Assembly: GCA_963770045.1 (NCBI GenBank)
Contig: CAVYOD010000019.1
Coordinates: 146,831 to 210,830 of the forward strand
Direction: 5' to 3'
Length of the DNA stretch: 64,000 nucleotides
Source: CAVYOD01 sp963770045
GTDB lineage: Bacteria > Acidobacteriota > Aminicenantia > Aminicenantales > CAVYOD01
The notes beneath the pieces are model-generated. The model searched no databases, was not told where the DNA came from, and saw nothing but the letters and a program-made list of their open reading frames with translations. Below are positions 10,365 through 19,793 of this stretch, one piece after another. The first letter of the stretch is position 1, and every line of letters begins with the position of its first letter. The translations under genes and the position numbers were made by a program.

Positions 10365-11269
10365 CAATTTTCCGACGCAGTCTCTGGCTTTTGACCCTAT
10401 CAACTATCGCCTTGGCGTCAGCTTGCCTTATGTCCCAAGCCTTAAAGAGCCTCGACAGCGAGAGCCGTGATTTTATCTCCAAGGCCAGCTACATCATCAC
10501 GAAACAGGAGCGCCAGCGCTTTCTAGCCATTCCGGCCGGGGAGAGGGGGGACTTTATCGAGGAGTTCTGGAAAAAGCGAGATCCCACGCCCGAGACGGAG
10601 GTCAATGAATTCAAGGATCAGTACTTCGGCAGGATCGCCGAGGCCAACCATCTCTTCACGGAAGCGGCTGAGCCGGGGTGGCGCTCTGACCGCGGCCGTG
10701 TTTACATCCTGCTCGGCCCTCCCACCAACCGCATCACCTACCCCCGGGGCGTAACCTTTTACGACGTGCCCAGGGAGTTCTGGTACTACGGGTTCTTCCT
10801 AATTCTGTTCACTGATGATGCATGGAACGGCAATTACAAGCTCGACCCGGTGAGCGTGGAGCAGCTCTCGATCCTCAACCGGGCCCAGTTGGAATGGCAG
10901 CCCCAGATCGCCGCCGAAAAGGGACAGATCGAATTCGATGCCAAGACAAAAATATCCGGGGCTGGCAAGGTTCTCGTTGAGGTGACCATCCCTTACCGTG
11001 TTATTTGGTTCGATATGAAGGACAAAACCCTCCGGGCGACGTTTGTCCTGACCCTTGATCTCATGGAATTAAACGGGAAGGAGATCCGGCAAACCCGGAC
11101 CGAGCATACGCTGGAAACGACGGAAGAGGGGCTGCGCGAATCGTATTCCAAAAACCACACCATCGAAATCCCCGTCGAGGCTCCCGGTGGCGAGTACTGG
11201 CTGAGGCTGACTCTCGAGAATACCAACGACGGCAGTAAGGCTTACAAAAGGATCAAATTGTCTTTCTAA
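10361..11269 (+). CDS. GWxTD-domain lipoprotein
   Basis: A 302-residue protein whose ATG (10361) overlaps the stop of the preceding gene as ATGA. That supports this start over an in-frame ATG at 10244 lying inside the upstream gene. The signal ends ALASAC with lipid-attachment Cys22. The segment FWKKRDPTPETEVNEF (69-84) and the signature GWRSDRGRVYILLGPP (106-121) match the 8269 paralogue closely, with Ser replacing Thr in the motif. A beta-rich C-terminal domain follows (VTIPYRVIWFDMKDKTL). The gene ends about 35 bases before the IS481-type element. Confidence 0.85.
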   Translation: MTIFRRSLWLLTLSTIALASACLMSQALKSLDSESRDFISKASYIITKQERQRFLAIPAGERGDFIEEFWKKRDPTPETEVNEFKDQYFGRIAEANHLFTEAAEPGWRSDRGRVYILLGPPTNRITYPRGVTFYDVPREFWYYGFFLILFTDDAWNGNYKLDPVSVEQLSILNRAQLEWQPQIAAEKGQIEFDAKTKISGAGKVLVEVTIPYRVIWFDMKDKTLRATFVLTLDLMELNGKEIRQTRTEHTLETTEEGLRESYSKNHTIEIPVEAPGGEYWLRLTLENTNDGSKAYKRIKLSF

Positions 11270-11303
11270 ACATTCCCTCCGCGGGGCGCTGAACTGGACC
11301 AGA

Positions 11304-12377
11304 TACATTAGTGACACCTGGGATAAGATAGGTGTCATGATGTCTATAAGGCCTGCAACGCAATATGGGTCACTGATTCCGGGCTCGGAATACATCCGAT
11401 CTCTGGTGCGGCGGGGGACAATCTCTGCGGGAGCGGCCAAGCGGCTGCGCTGGTTTGATCACTATTACCGTTTCAGAAACGCGCGGCTGACCTGTCGATA
11501 TTTCGGGATCTCCCCCCAGACGTTCTACCGCTGGAAAGGGAGGTTTGACCCCTCTGACCTGACCACCCTGGAGGAGGAAAGTCGCCGGCCTTTGCATGTT
11601 CGTCAGCCCCGGGCCCCTGCGGCCTTGGTCGAGCGGGTTCTGCAGTTGCGACAACGTTATCCGCGCTGGGGGAAGGAGAAGCTGACGGTGCTTCTCGAGC
11701 GGGAAGGTCACCGGCTCTCCTCGACCAGCGTCGGTCGGATCCTGACCCGGCTGAGGAAACGAGGGGTCTTGGTTGAGCCTCTCAACGTCCGTTTGGCGCG
11801 GGCGGCGCGCAAGCGACGCTGGAAACCCCGCTACGCCGTCCGCAAGCCTCAGGGCTGGAGAGTGGACGGCCCGGGCGACCTGGTTCAGCTTGACACCCTG
11901 CAGATCAAGCTCCGCAACGGCGTGATCCGCTGGCAGTTCAGCGCCCGGGACGTCATCTGCCGCTGGGATCAAGCCCGAGCCTATCACCGCCCCACCAGCT
12001 TCTCCGCCTCCTTATTCCTCGAATACCTGGAACACAAGTTTCCTTTCCCCATCCGGGCCATCCAGATCGACGGAGGCTCGGAGTTCAAGAAGCACTTCGA
12101 GGAGGCTTGCCTGAGACGGGGACTTAAGCTGTTTATCATCCCCGTCCGCTCTCCCAAGCTCCAGGGTCATGTGGAGAGAGCCAATCGGACCCATCGAGAA
12201 GAATTTTACGAAGTGGAGGATATCGGACTGACTCTTAGAGGAACACAATAAACAGTTGGAACAATGGATCGTCACCTATAACACGATCCGACCACATCAA
12301 TCCCTTGATTACCTGACCCCTTGGGAATATTATCAGTCCTACCTCAAGGAACATAAAACCGGGGCGTCACTAATGTA
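11304..12377. mobile_element. IS481-family insertion sequence
   Basis: About 1.07 kb bounded by imperfect terminal inverted repeats: TACATTAGTGACACC at 11304-11318 and, reversed, TACATTAGTGACGCC at 12363-12377. It encodes one DDE transposase on the plus strand. The right end lies only about 50 bases before the start of the sulfatase-like gene, so the insertion sits where that gene's promoter would be expected. The exact outer ends and any target duplication could not be settled by eye. Confidence 0.75.
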
Positions 12378-12378
12378 G
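11337..12378 (+). CDS. IS481-family transposase (one indel)
   Basis: An N-terminal helix-turn-helix region (RYFGISPQTFYRWKGRF) is followed by an integrase-type catalytic core. The three acidic residues appear in LVQLDTLQIK, RAIQIDGGSEF and GHVERANRTHREEF. The frame breaks near 12236 by one extra base; continuing in the next frame gives EQWIVTYNTIRPHQSLDYLT, the conserved C-terminus of this family, and ends at TAG 12376-12378. The last codons therefore lie inside the right terminal repeat. Confidence 0.85.
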
Positions 12379-12430
12379 TGACCTTGTTCATGGCCTTGAC
12401 AGGACTCGGGCCCTGGATTATCTTCTCAAG

Positions 12431-14596
12431 GTGAGGAAAAACGGCTGCTTTTTTGGCCGGGTTTTATTCTGCTTTTCTGTCTGCGCCCTTCTGGCAGCAT
12501 CTTTTTTGTATCCCAAAGAGGCCTCGACAGAAGGCAGGCTGAATTTTCTTCTCATCACGATCGATACCCTGAGACCGGACCGGTTGAGCTGCTACTCAAG
12601 CCCGTATCTCAAGACGCCGAATATCGACAGCCTGGCCGAAAAAGGGATCCTCTTTTCGAGAGCATTTGCCCATACTCCCACGACCCTTGCCTCTCACACG
12701 AACATTCTCCTCGGAGTTACGCCCTTATACCACGGGGTCCGGGCCAACGCGAATTTTGTGGTCAGAAAAGAGTTCTTGACGCTGGCCGGACATCTGAAAA
12801 CGTTTGGATACGCCACCGGCGCCATTGTGGGCGGCTACCCTCTGGATTCCAAGTTCGGGCTCACCCAGGGATTTGATACCTACGACGATGACTTCGGGGG
12901 ACCCAACCAAAAGAAGTCTCCCCTCCTGGAACGCAAGGCCGATGAGGTTGTGGACAAGGCCCTGAACTGGCTTAAAGCCAGGCCGTCCCCATGGTTTCTT
13001 TGGGTGCATTGCTATGACCCTCACGATCCCTATGAGCCTCCGGCGCCCTTCAGTGTTCAATACAAAAAGCAGCCTTATGACGGAGAAGTGGCTTACGTCG
13101 ATTTCGCGCTGGAAAAGCTCTTCGCCTATCTCAAAGAGAATAAACTCTTCGATAAAACCCTCATCGTTTTGACGGGTGACCATGGTGAATCCCTGGGACA
13201 GCACGGAGAGCTCACCCACGGCTTACCTTGCCTACAATACGACCCTCTGGATCCCCCTGATCATCGTTTCGCCGGGCCTGGGTCCTGGAAAAGTCGATCA
13301 ATACGTCGGCCACATCGACATCTTCCCGACCGTCTGTGACCTCCTGCACGTTGCCAAACCCTCCTTTCTCCAGGGAGTTTCGCTTCTCCCCGCCATGGAG
13401 GGGAAAGCGATGCCCCGAAGACCGATCTATTTTGAATCCATGGACCCTTATTACAGGATGGACTGCGCCCCTCTCCAAGGCTACATCGATGGCCCGGAGA
13501 AATTCATCGAATCTCCGCGGCCGGAGCTCTATTCCCTGGAATCTGATTTTGACGAGCTCAAAAATCTCGCCGGGCAGAAAGAATTGGAGGGCTGCAGGAA
13601 AAAACTGGGTCAAATAATCAAGGACCTGTCCAATCCCAAAGCACTTCAGTCTGAAAGAAGGATCGATCGGGAGGCTCTGGAGAAATTGAAAAGCCTGGGC
13701 TATGTCTCAACTTCGAGCCCGCAGGAATCCAGAAAAGAAGTCTTTGGGCCCGATGACGACATCAAGGTTTTTCTTCCCTTTTATAACCGGGCCATCGAGG
13801 CCATGGATCTTAACAAAAAGGGAAAAGTGAACGAAGCCATTGCGCTCCTCACCCGGCTCATTGATGAGAGAAAGGGCTTCGTCACTGCCTATTACGATCT
13901 TGCCCTTGTTTATTATCACATGGACAGGCTCTCCGAGGCTATCAATGTTCTCAAGCTCGGGATGGAACGCGTTCCCTCCGATTATGAGCTCTTCTCCAAT
14001 TTCGTCAGCTCTCTCGTCATCGCCGGCCGCTACGATGAAGTCATCGCCACGATCAAAGGAGAGCAAATTCCAGGCCATGGAGACCGATCCAGGAGTCTGG
14101 GTCAACCTCGGCGTCGCTTACTCCAAAAAAGGTGATCTGGAGAACGCCAGGACGGCCTACGAAAAGGCTCTCTCTCTGGATGATCAGAATCCAACGGTTT
14201 ATAACAATCTGGCCGCCAATTATTTGCAGCTCTCCCGAAAGACAAGGGACAAAATTCTGTTTGCCCGGTGCATCGAGTACTTTAAGAAGGCGATTGAACT
14301 CGACCCCTCGTATGCCTCACCTTACAACGGTTTGGGGACAGCCTACAGCTTGGCCGGCAATCTGGACGGGGCGATCTACTGCTGGGAAAAAGCCTTGAGT
14401 TAAAACCTGATTCCGACGAGGCCCCTATTCTTTGGGATTGGTCTACTTGGATAAGGGGGAACCGGACGAGGCCCTTAAGTATCTCAGCAATACAAAGAAC
14501 GCTATGGTCATCTTCTTCCTCCGGGGAAAGGAAAAGAAATTGGAGGATCTGATCCAAAAGTGCAGACGGATCGGCCTATCGAGAGCCGGTCATTGA
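12431..14596 (+). CDS. sulfatase-like hydrolase with C-terminal TPR repeats (several indels)
   Basis: An alkaline-phosphatase-superfamily protein of roughly 720 residues with a signal peptide (start GTG 12431). Metal-binding segments are visible as LITIDTLRPDRLSCY near the N-terminus and TGDHGESLGQHGE. At the nucleophile position it has HTPTTLASHTNILLG, so the CxPxR motif matured to formylglycine in true sulfatases is absent. A C-terminal half of TPR repeats follows (WVNLGVAYSKKGDLENARTA; AIELDPSYASPYNGLG). Frames break near 13222, 14070, 14400 and 14425, and the last frame ends at TGA 14594-14596. Hydrolysis of sulfate esters is doubtful; a phosphoester or transferase role is possible. Confidence 0.75.
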
Positions 14597-14760
14597 AAGT
14601 CCCTTTTGATCGTCTCTTTCCATTCGCGCTGCCGAACTTGTTTTCCGTTCTCGAAAAACTTTCGCAAAAAGGCCACATAGAAATTGTCTTCATCGGAGCG
14701 GATATCGATCGTCGTTTGCAACTCCAGCCTGCGGCCTCGTAGGAAACTAGGCAGCCGATT
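14590..14760 (-). pseudogene. 3' fragment of an unidentified gene
   Basis: Reading the minus strand from about 14760 gives RLELQTTIDIRSDEDNFYVA then, after one frame break near 14655, FENGKQVRQREWKETIKRDF and a stop at 14590-14592. It looks like the conserved C-terminus of a larger protein whose 5' part was removed where the IS110 remnant now begins. The closing pattern recalls CocE/X-Pro-dipeptidase-type hydrolases, but I am not sure of that family. The stop overlaps the convergent sulfatase-like gene. Confidence 0.4.
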
Positions 14761-14762
14761 GT

Positions 14763-15420
14763 TCATTTATCTCCGGGATATATTCCCTCTTTTCCCCTAA
14801 GGATTCGATAGATAATCGTTAACAACCGGCGGGCCGCCGCAATCTTCGCCGTGTTCCGCCCCTTCCGCCTGGCCAGTCGGCTGTACAAGACTCGAAGCGC
14901 CAGATCTTTCTTGATCGCCGGATAGACGGCTTCCACCACCGCCCATCTGAGCCACGTATTTCCTTGCTTTGTGATTCGCCCGTGATAGGTCCGCTCTCCT
15001 GAGCTGTAGGTCAAGGGAATTGCTCCCGCATAGGCTCGAACCTGCGAAATCGGCTGACATCAGCGGAATCTCAACCGCAGTCAACACCGCGAGCTTCGTA
15101 GCAAAACCGCGGACGAGTCAATTCGAGACGTCTCCTCGAGCTCCTTAGAGAGCGCCCCGACGATCTCATCCGAGTTCTTGATATGCCCCCGTGTCTCCTG
15201 GTGGCCCCGAAGGAGATCGTCCAAAACCTCTTTGTCTCTTCCCTGCAGCAGCAACTTCGTCAAAAACTCCAGCCCTTTCGAACTGAACGACCCGTCCTCC
15301 GTCTATCAACTTCCACTCGAACTTCTTCCCTCTGTTGGGTTAAGAGCGCACGGATCTTGTTCTTGATTTCCGTCTCCTGGCGAACCCAGAAGGCCCTCAT
15401 CCGCATCACTCGCTGCGCCC
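14763..15420 (-). pseudogene. degenerate IS110-family transposase remnant
   Basis: The minus strand shows WVRQETEIKNKIRALLTQQR (near 15390), then TKLLLQGRDKEVLDDLLRG, then ERTYHGRITKQGNTWLRWAV and KGRNTAKIAAARRLLTIIYR ending at 14763. This is the middle and C-terminal transposase_20 region of IS110-type enzymes. The N-terminal DEDD catalytic half is missing and the frame is broken in at least three places, so it is dead. It directly adjoins the tRNA-Leu fragment at 15422. Confidence 0.75.
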
Positions 15421-15421
15421 G

Positions 15422-15482
15422 TGCCGAGGGCCGGACTCGAACCTGCACGGAGCTTGCGCCCCGGGGAATTTAAGTCCCTTGC
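15422..15482 (-). pseudogene. 3' part of a tRNA-Leu(UAA) gene
   Basis: The minus strand folds as the anticodon arm GGGA-CTTAAAT-TCCC (anticodon TAA, 15470-15472), a long variable arm CGGGGC-GCAA-GCTCCG, a T arm with TTCGAGT (one mismatch in the stem) and a 3' acceptor strand CCTCGGC plus discriminator A. The D arm and the 5' acceptor strand GCCGAGG are absent upstream, so this is not a functional tRNA. Such 3' pieces are typical leftovers of site-specific integration into a tRNA gene; that origin is inferred. Confidence 0.65.
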
Positions 15483-15561
15483 ATCCTCGAATAGACCTCT
15501 CCTCAAAATCCGTGTGGACAAATTGAGGACAAAATTGCTAAAAATGGCTCAGTTTAGTTAA

Positions 15562-17181
15562 CCTGGATTATTCATAAAAAAAGCTGTTTCTACTCCTAAG
15601 TTTTTGATTTAAAATAGGTTTGTGACAAGCAAACCCAAAAACAAGAGGAGCGAAACAGCCATGGAAGATCATACCAAACAACGGCTACTTTTTAAAGACC
15701 TGGGAGGCAAAACAGCCGGAGGCGGACTTCGAGGGCGGCGAAGTCACTTCGGATGCGGGGCTGCTTTTGATTCGAGAGACCGAGCGTCGTCTGGGTCTTT
15801 TTCGCCGGGTGGCCGAGGTCATTCGGGATGCCCGCCATCAAGGATATGTCCGGCACGGTCTGGAAGAGATGCTGCGGCAACGGGTGTTTCAGATCATCGC
15901 CGGATACGAGGACGCCGACGACAGCGATGCGCTGCGGCAGGACCCGGCACTGAAGATGGTCTGTGGGAGGTGTCCGGAATCAGATCCGCCCTTGGCCAGC
16001 CAGCCGACCATGAGTCGGCTGGAGAACAGCGTTAGCCGGACCGATCTTTATCGGATCGCCCGGGTCATTCTGGAGCTGTTTATTGATTCCTACGAAACGC
16101 CGCCCGAGGCGCTCATCCTGGACATCGACGACACGGAGGATGAGACGCATGGCAACCAGCAGTTGAGATTGTTCAACGCTTTCTATGACAGCTATTGTTT
16201 TCAGCCGATCCATATCTATGAAGGGGGAAGCGGGCGGTTGATCACCGCCATCTTGCGACCGGGGAAGCGACCATCGGGTCGAGAGATCGTGTCGATCCTG
16301 AAGCGGGTCGTGGCCAGACTGCGGCAAGCCTGGCCGGGAGTGGGGATTCTGCTTCGGGCCGACGCTCACTACAGCGGGCCGGAGGTGGTGGAGTTTTGCG
16401 GGGCGTTGGATCTCAAGTATATTCTGGGGCTTATGCCCTATCCAAGGCTGCTTGAGGAAGCCCGACCGGCGATGGAAGAAGCTCGGCGTCAGTCGGAGAT
16501 TTTGAGACGGCCGGTGAAGTTGTATGGCGAGTTTCATTATCAGGCCCGCACCTGGCTGAGGCCGCGGCGGATCGTCTTCAAGGCCGAATATAACGGCGTG
16601 GGACCGGCCGTACGGTTTGTCGTCACCAACCTGGAGAGCTCAACGCCCAGCTTTCTCTACCAGACGGCTTACTGCGGCCGCGGCCGCATGGAGTTGTTCA
16701 TCAAAGAGCATAAGACCCATCTTTTCTCCGACCGGACCTCCTGTTCTCGATTTGAAGCCAACCAGTTCCGCCTTCTCCTCCACAGCCTGGCCTATGTGCT
16801 TCTCGACACCTTCCGCCGGCTCCATCTCAGCGGCACGCAATGGGCTCATGCTCAGTTCGATACGATCCGCCTGAAGCTCCTGAAAATCGGAGCTCGGGTG
16901 CTGGAACTTCGCACCAAGATCAAGATCCATTTGCCGAGTTCATTTCCTTGGAAGTCCGATTTTCGGACCATTTGGCGATCCTGCTGCTTCCCGTGAAAGA
17001 CGCTTTTGTCTCAGTCGGCGTTCGGAGGGTGAGGTCTGCGCTGAGCCCGCTTTCTTGCCTTCCCAAACCCAAGAACCCCCCCGGCCCCCTCCGATTCTCT
17101 TCCTCCAACCCCAGAGGACTCTCCGCAGCCCACTCACGTCCTCTGAATTGCCTATCTTAGCCAGTTTATGAATAATCCAGG
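15562..17181. mobile_element. IS1380-family insertion sequence with TTAA target duplication
   Basis: A 1,620-base element with perfect 17-base terminal inverted repeats (CCTGGATTATTCATAAA at 15562-15578 and reversed at 17165-17181). It is flanked on both sides by TTAA (15558-15561 and 17182-17185), consistent with a four-base target duplication. The ends and the duplication are intact, which suggests a recent insertion into an already decayed polysaccharide region. Confidence 0.9.
15661..16996 (+). CDS. IS1380-family transposase (one indel)
   Basis: Start ATG 15661 follows GAGGAG. The first residues MEDHTKQRLLFKDLGG join the main frame if the run AAAA near 15707 is shortened by one base, giving about 444 residues in all. 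The core has ILDIDDTEDETHGNQQL (first acidic residues), LLRADAHYSGPEVVEF (second) and GRGRMELFIKEHKTHLFSDR (catalytic Glu region), the usual DDE layout of IS1380 enzymes. Given the intact terminal repeats, the element may be active if the indel is a sequencing error. Confidence 0.9.
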
Positions 17182-17195
17182 TTAATTATTTTGGC

Positions 17196-17477
17196 TCATC
17201 CGACATTCTTGTGGGTGACGGGTGAATATTTCTTGAAGACTTTTTGGAGTTTGTCGTGATCGTGGATATCTCCCCTGATGTCGATCATCGAGCACGAGAG
17301 ATGAGATAGGACGAAATTGTCCCTTTGAGTATAGGGATCAAGTGCATAGCCTAAAACCTCATCTCCCAGCTCTTTCAACCAGAGAGACAGCCAGGACCCT
17401 TTTAAGCCTGTGTGTCCGGTGACCATAATACGCTTGTTTTTATAGCACCTTCTCAGGGTCGTTTCGGCTTTGCTCAT
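17196..17477 (-). pseudogene. rfbG: CDP-glucose 4,6-dehydratase, N-terminal fragment
   Basis: The 93-residue frame begins MSKAETTLRRCYKNKRIMVT and carries the Rossmann nucleotide-binding segment VTGHTGLKGSWLSLWLKELG and MIDIRGDIHDHDKLQKVF, typical of the short-chain dehydrogenase that makes CDP-4-keto-6-deoxyglucose for O-antigen sugars. Similarity ends at KKYSP, and a foreign tail VTHKNVG leads to the stop, so about three quarters of the usual 355 residues are lost. The break lies about 25 bases outside the IS1380 duplication, so the IS insertion alone does not explain it. Confidence 0.8.
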
Positions 17478-17549
17478 TTTATTGCCAGATTTTCCAGGAA
17501 GCGGTGCTATTATTCCACGAGTATAGGTAAAATCCCAATCCCTCTGAGG

Positions 17550-18668
17550 TTAATTTCCCTCTTTAGTCACTTCTAGCTTTTTATTATTTGTGATCTTTTG
17601 TTTTTCAACGTACTCGAGGAAAAATGCCAGCATCGTGAATACGAATACTCCCAAGACACCTGCGATCAGGACGTTCATTTTTTTTCTGGGCGAGACCGGA
17701 TACAGCGAGACAGTCGGCTCCTTCACCAATTGGGCATAGTCGATGCGCTGTTTCTTCTCGTTCAGGAGTTCGATATCGCCCCGGATGCCGATGATTTCCT
17801 GGTTGATCTTCTCGACCTGGTTTTTTAGGTCCTTGATGCCCTGCTCCTTTTCGCGCCTGGAAAGCCGCAGGTCTTCCTGAATCACTTTTTCCGCGCTCAG
17901 GCTCTCATCCAGAGTGTTGAAGTAGCGTACGTTCTGCTGGATCTCGTTGGAGTACAGGAGGAGCCCTAGGGCTTCGACGCTTTTCTGTTTTTCGGCTAGA
18001 ATTATTCCCTGTTGCTTTTCGATCTCGTCAATTCGGGCTTTGACGCCTTTCATTCCCTCGACGAGATTGCGTGAGCGTTCTTCCGATATCTTCAGTTTGT
18101 TGCCGGCGGCGACGATCTCTTGCCGGCACTTGTCGATCTCGATTTCCTTGGACTGGATATCGAGGCTCTTGGTCTTGATGCCGTTTTCCTTGGCCGCGAT
18201 CTGGGTCGCGATGCCTTTGATCTCGACGTCGATCTTCCGGTCGAGTTCGCCCTTGAGGTGTTGGAAGAGCGAGTTCAGGATCGCCCGGGCTTTCTCCGTC
18301 TCCTCGCTTCGAAGGCTAACCCGAACCAGTTTGGTATCCCGCAGGTTTTGCGCCTTCAATTTGGGGAACTTCCTCGGGTCCAGGTTCAGTTCGGCGCCGA
18401 TCAGCCGGTTGTAGGATTCCTCATTGATCTGGCCCGCGATCTGTTTGGGATCCATGACCACGACCTCCGCGAAAGCTCCTTGCTCGGTCTGAACGAAGAA
18501 CTTGCTCGGAAGGATGATGGCGTCGACTTCCCATTTGTGCGGGATGAGGAAACTGACGATGCCCACGATCAAGGCGAGAAGGACAGTGGGAACGATGATG
18601 AGCCACCGCCGTTTCCAAAGAACGTTGAGGTAATCAATTAGTTCGATTTCGTTTCCGAAGTCATCCAT
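17550..18668 (-). CDS. Wzz-type polysaccharide chain-length determinant
   Basis: A 372-residue inner-membrane protein with transmembrane segments at about 22-42 and 331-353, a periplasmic region between them and a long predicted coiled coil (about 140-300, rich in Lys/Glu heptads). The first residues ELIDYLNVLWKRRWLII match the Wzz domain, and the proline-rich EPTVSLYPVSPRKKMNVL before the second membrane segment is the usual signature. Such proteins set O-antigen or capsule chain length. No C-terminal tyrosine-kinase domain is present. It follows GAGG at the start. With the truncated dehydratase it appears to be a relic of a polysaccharide locus. Confidence 0.85.
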   Translation of the reverse strand: MDDFGNEIELIDYLNVLWKRRWLIIVPTVLLALIVGIVSFLIPHKWEVDAIILPSKFFVQTEQGAFAEVVVMDPKQIAGQINEESYNRLIGAELNLDPRKFPKLKAQNLRDTKLVRVSLRSEETEKARAILNSLFQHLKGELDRKIDVEIKGIATQIAAKENGIKTKSLDIQSKEIEIDKCRQEIVAAGNKLKISEERSRNLVEGMKGVKARIDEIEKQQGIILAEKQKSVEALGLLLYSNEIQQNVRYFNTLDESLSAEKVIQEDLRLSRREKEQGIKDLKNQVEKINQEIIGIRGDIELLNEKKQRIDYAQLVKEPTVSLYPVSPRKKMNVLIAGVLGVFVFTMLAFFLEYVEKQKITNNKKLEVTKEGN

Positions 18669-18757
18669 AGAAACCTCGTTTTTTAGATACCAGCGTTAAG
18701 GAAATTATGATAGGCGACTCGCTCTCCGGAGCGAGCACCGATGCCTAATCTGTTTGT

Positions 18758-19261
18758 TCACTTCTTTTCTAACATCACGCACGTCATTCGATAACCTGAG
18801 TAATCCTCAATTGAAGCTCGCCCGACCTTGAGCCAGCTCCCCTCGGGAAGGTAAGTCGCACAGGCAAAAGCTGTCGACGCCTCGACCGTCTCCTTCATCT
18901 CGCCTTCCGAAAAGAAATGGACTGTAAAGCTGCTATAGATCCGAGGCATGGCCGTGATGGTCGCCCGGACGATCGCCATAGCCAGTTCCTCGAGCTTGGG
19001 ACCTGCAGGCTTCTCGGCGACGGCCACCCAAAAGAACTTGTGACGGGGCGATTCCCCAAGAGCCTCGGTCTTGAGAACGCGGAAGCGGAGGCCTACTTGA
19101 GCGGCGAGCTTCTCCGCGTCAATCTCCGCCGCGACGGACGCTCCCTGTTGTTTCTTCGCCCCAGTCGGGTGTCCAGCTTCTGCTTCCTTTCGGCATGCGG
19201 GAACCGCAAAAAGGATGACGAATGCTAGAACCGGAACCCAGTGTGGTCCGTATCTCTTCAT
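18758..19261 (-). CDS. small lipoprotein of unknown function
   Basis: A 167-residue protein starting at ATG 19261, chosen because GGGGGGAG lies just upstream; an in-frame start 72 bases earlier lacks a ribosome site. The signal LAFVILFAVPAC gives lipid-attachment Cys23. A charged linker (residues 24-45) is followed by a compact domain with LRFRVLKTEALGESPRHKFF and TITAMPRIYSSFTVHFFSEG. I recognise no family. It lies alone between the Wzz gene and the ISNCY-like element. Confidence 0.6.
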   Translation of the reverse strand: MKRYGPHWVPVLAFVILFAVPACRKEAEAGHPTGAKKQQGASVAAEIDAEKLAAQVGLRFRVLKTEALGESPRHKFFWVAVAEKPAGPKLEELAMAIVRATITAMPRIYSSFTVHFFSEGEMKETVEASTAFACATYLPEGSWLKVGRASIEDYSGYRMTCVMLEKK

Positions 19262-19793
19262 CTCCCCCCCTTTTAGATTAATGATTCGACCTCGCCTCAC
19301 GTCACCCACGCAAGGGACGTCATGAAGTTTCACGAATGCGCTTATTGAAGACCTTTGTCACCTTCTATTCAGGCCCGTATGAAACTGAATCGGGGCCTCA
19401 TTCAAGCCATGCTACCGCCCTTCCAGCCGTTGGCTGCTGGGAAACGCCTTTCCCATCACGCCTCTTAATCCGTCTGCTTCCCCTCGCCGCTGAGGAGCGG
19501 GCTGAACAGGATCAAGCCAGGCAATAATTCGGAGTGAACACGGCAGTCGCATCCAACGGGTCACTCCGTACCGTACTCTCTGTTTTCCAATTAGAGAGCC
19601 TGATTATTGATCAGTTGTAAGGATACACGACGATAAGAATTAAAGAGGATCATGCCATTAGGGAAGGTGAATACACCCTTATTAGCATAGGCAAACAGCA
19701 CGAATCGGAAGATGTCTTCTTTTTTCTCCCCACTGCGGGCAATTATAACCATTGGCCCAAAGCGAAGTCAACCCCCCGAATCGCGCCGGCTAT
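19262..19793. other. intergenic region before the ISNCY-like element
   Basis: Some 530 bases with no convincing coding frame, RNA or repeat. Base composition is uneven, becoming AT-rich after 19580. It may be decayed sequence in the mobile zone. Confidence 0.4.
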
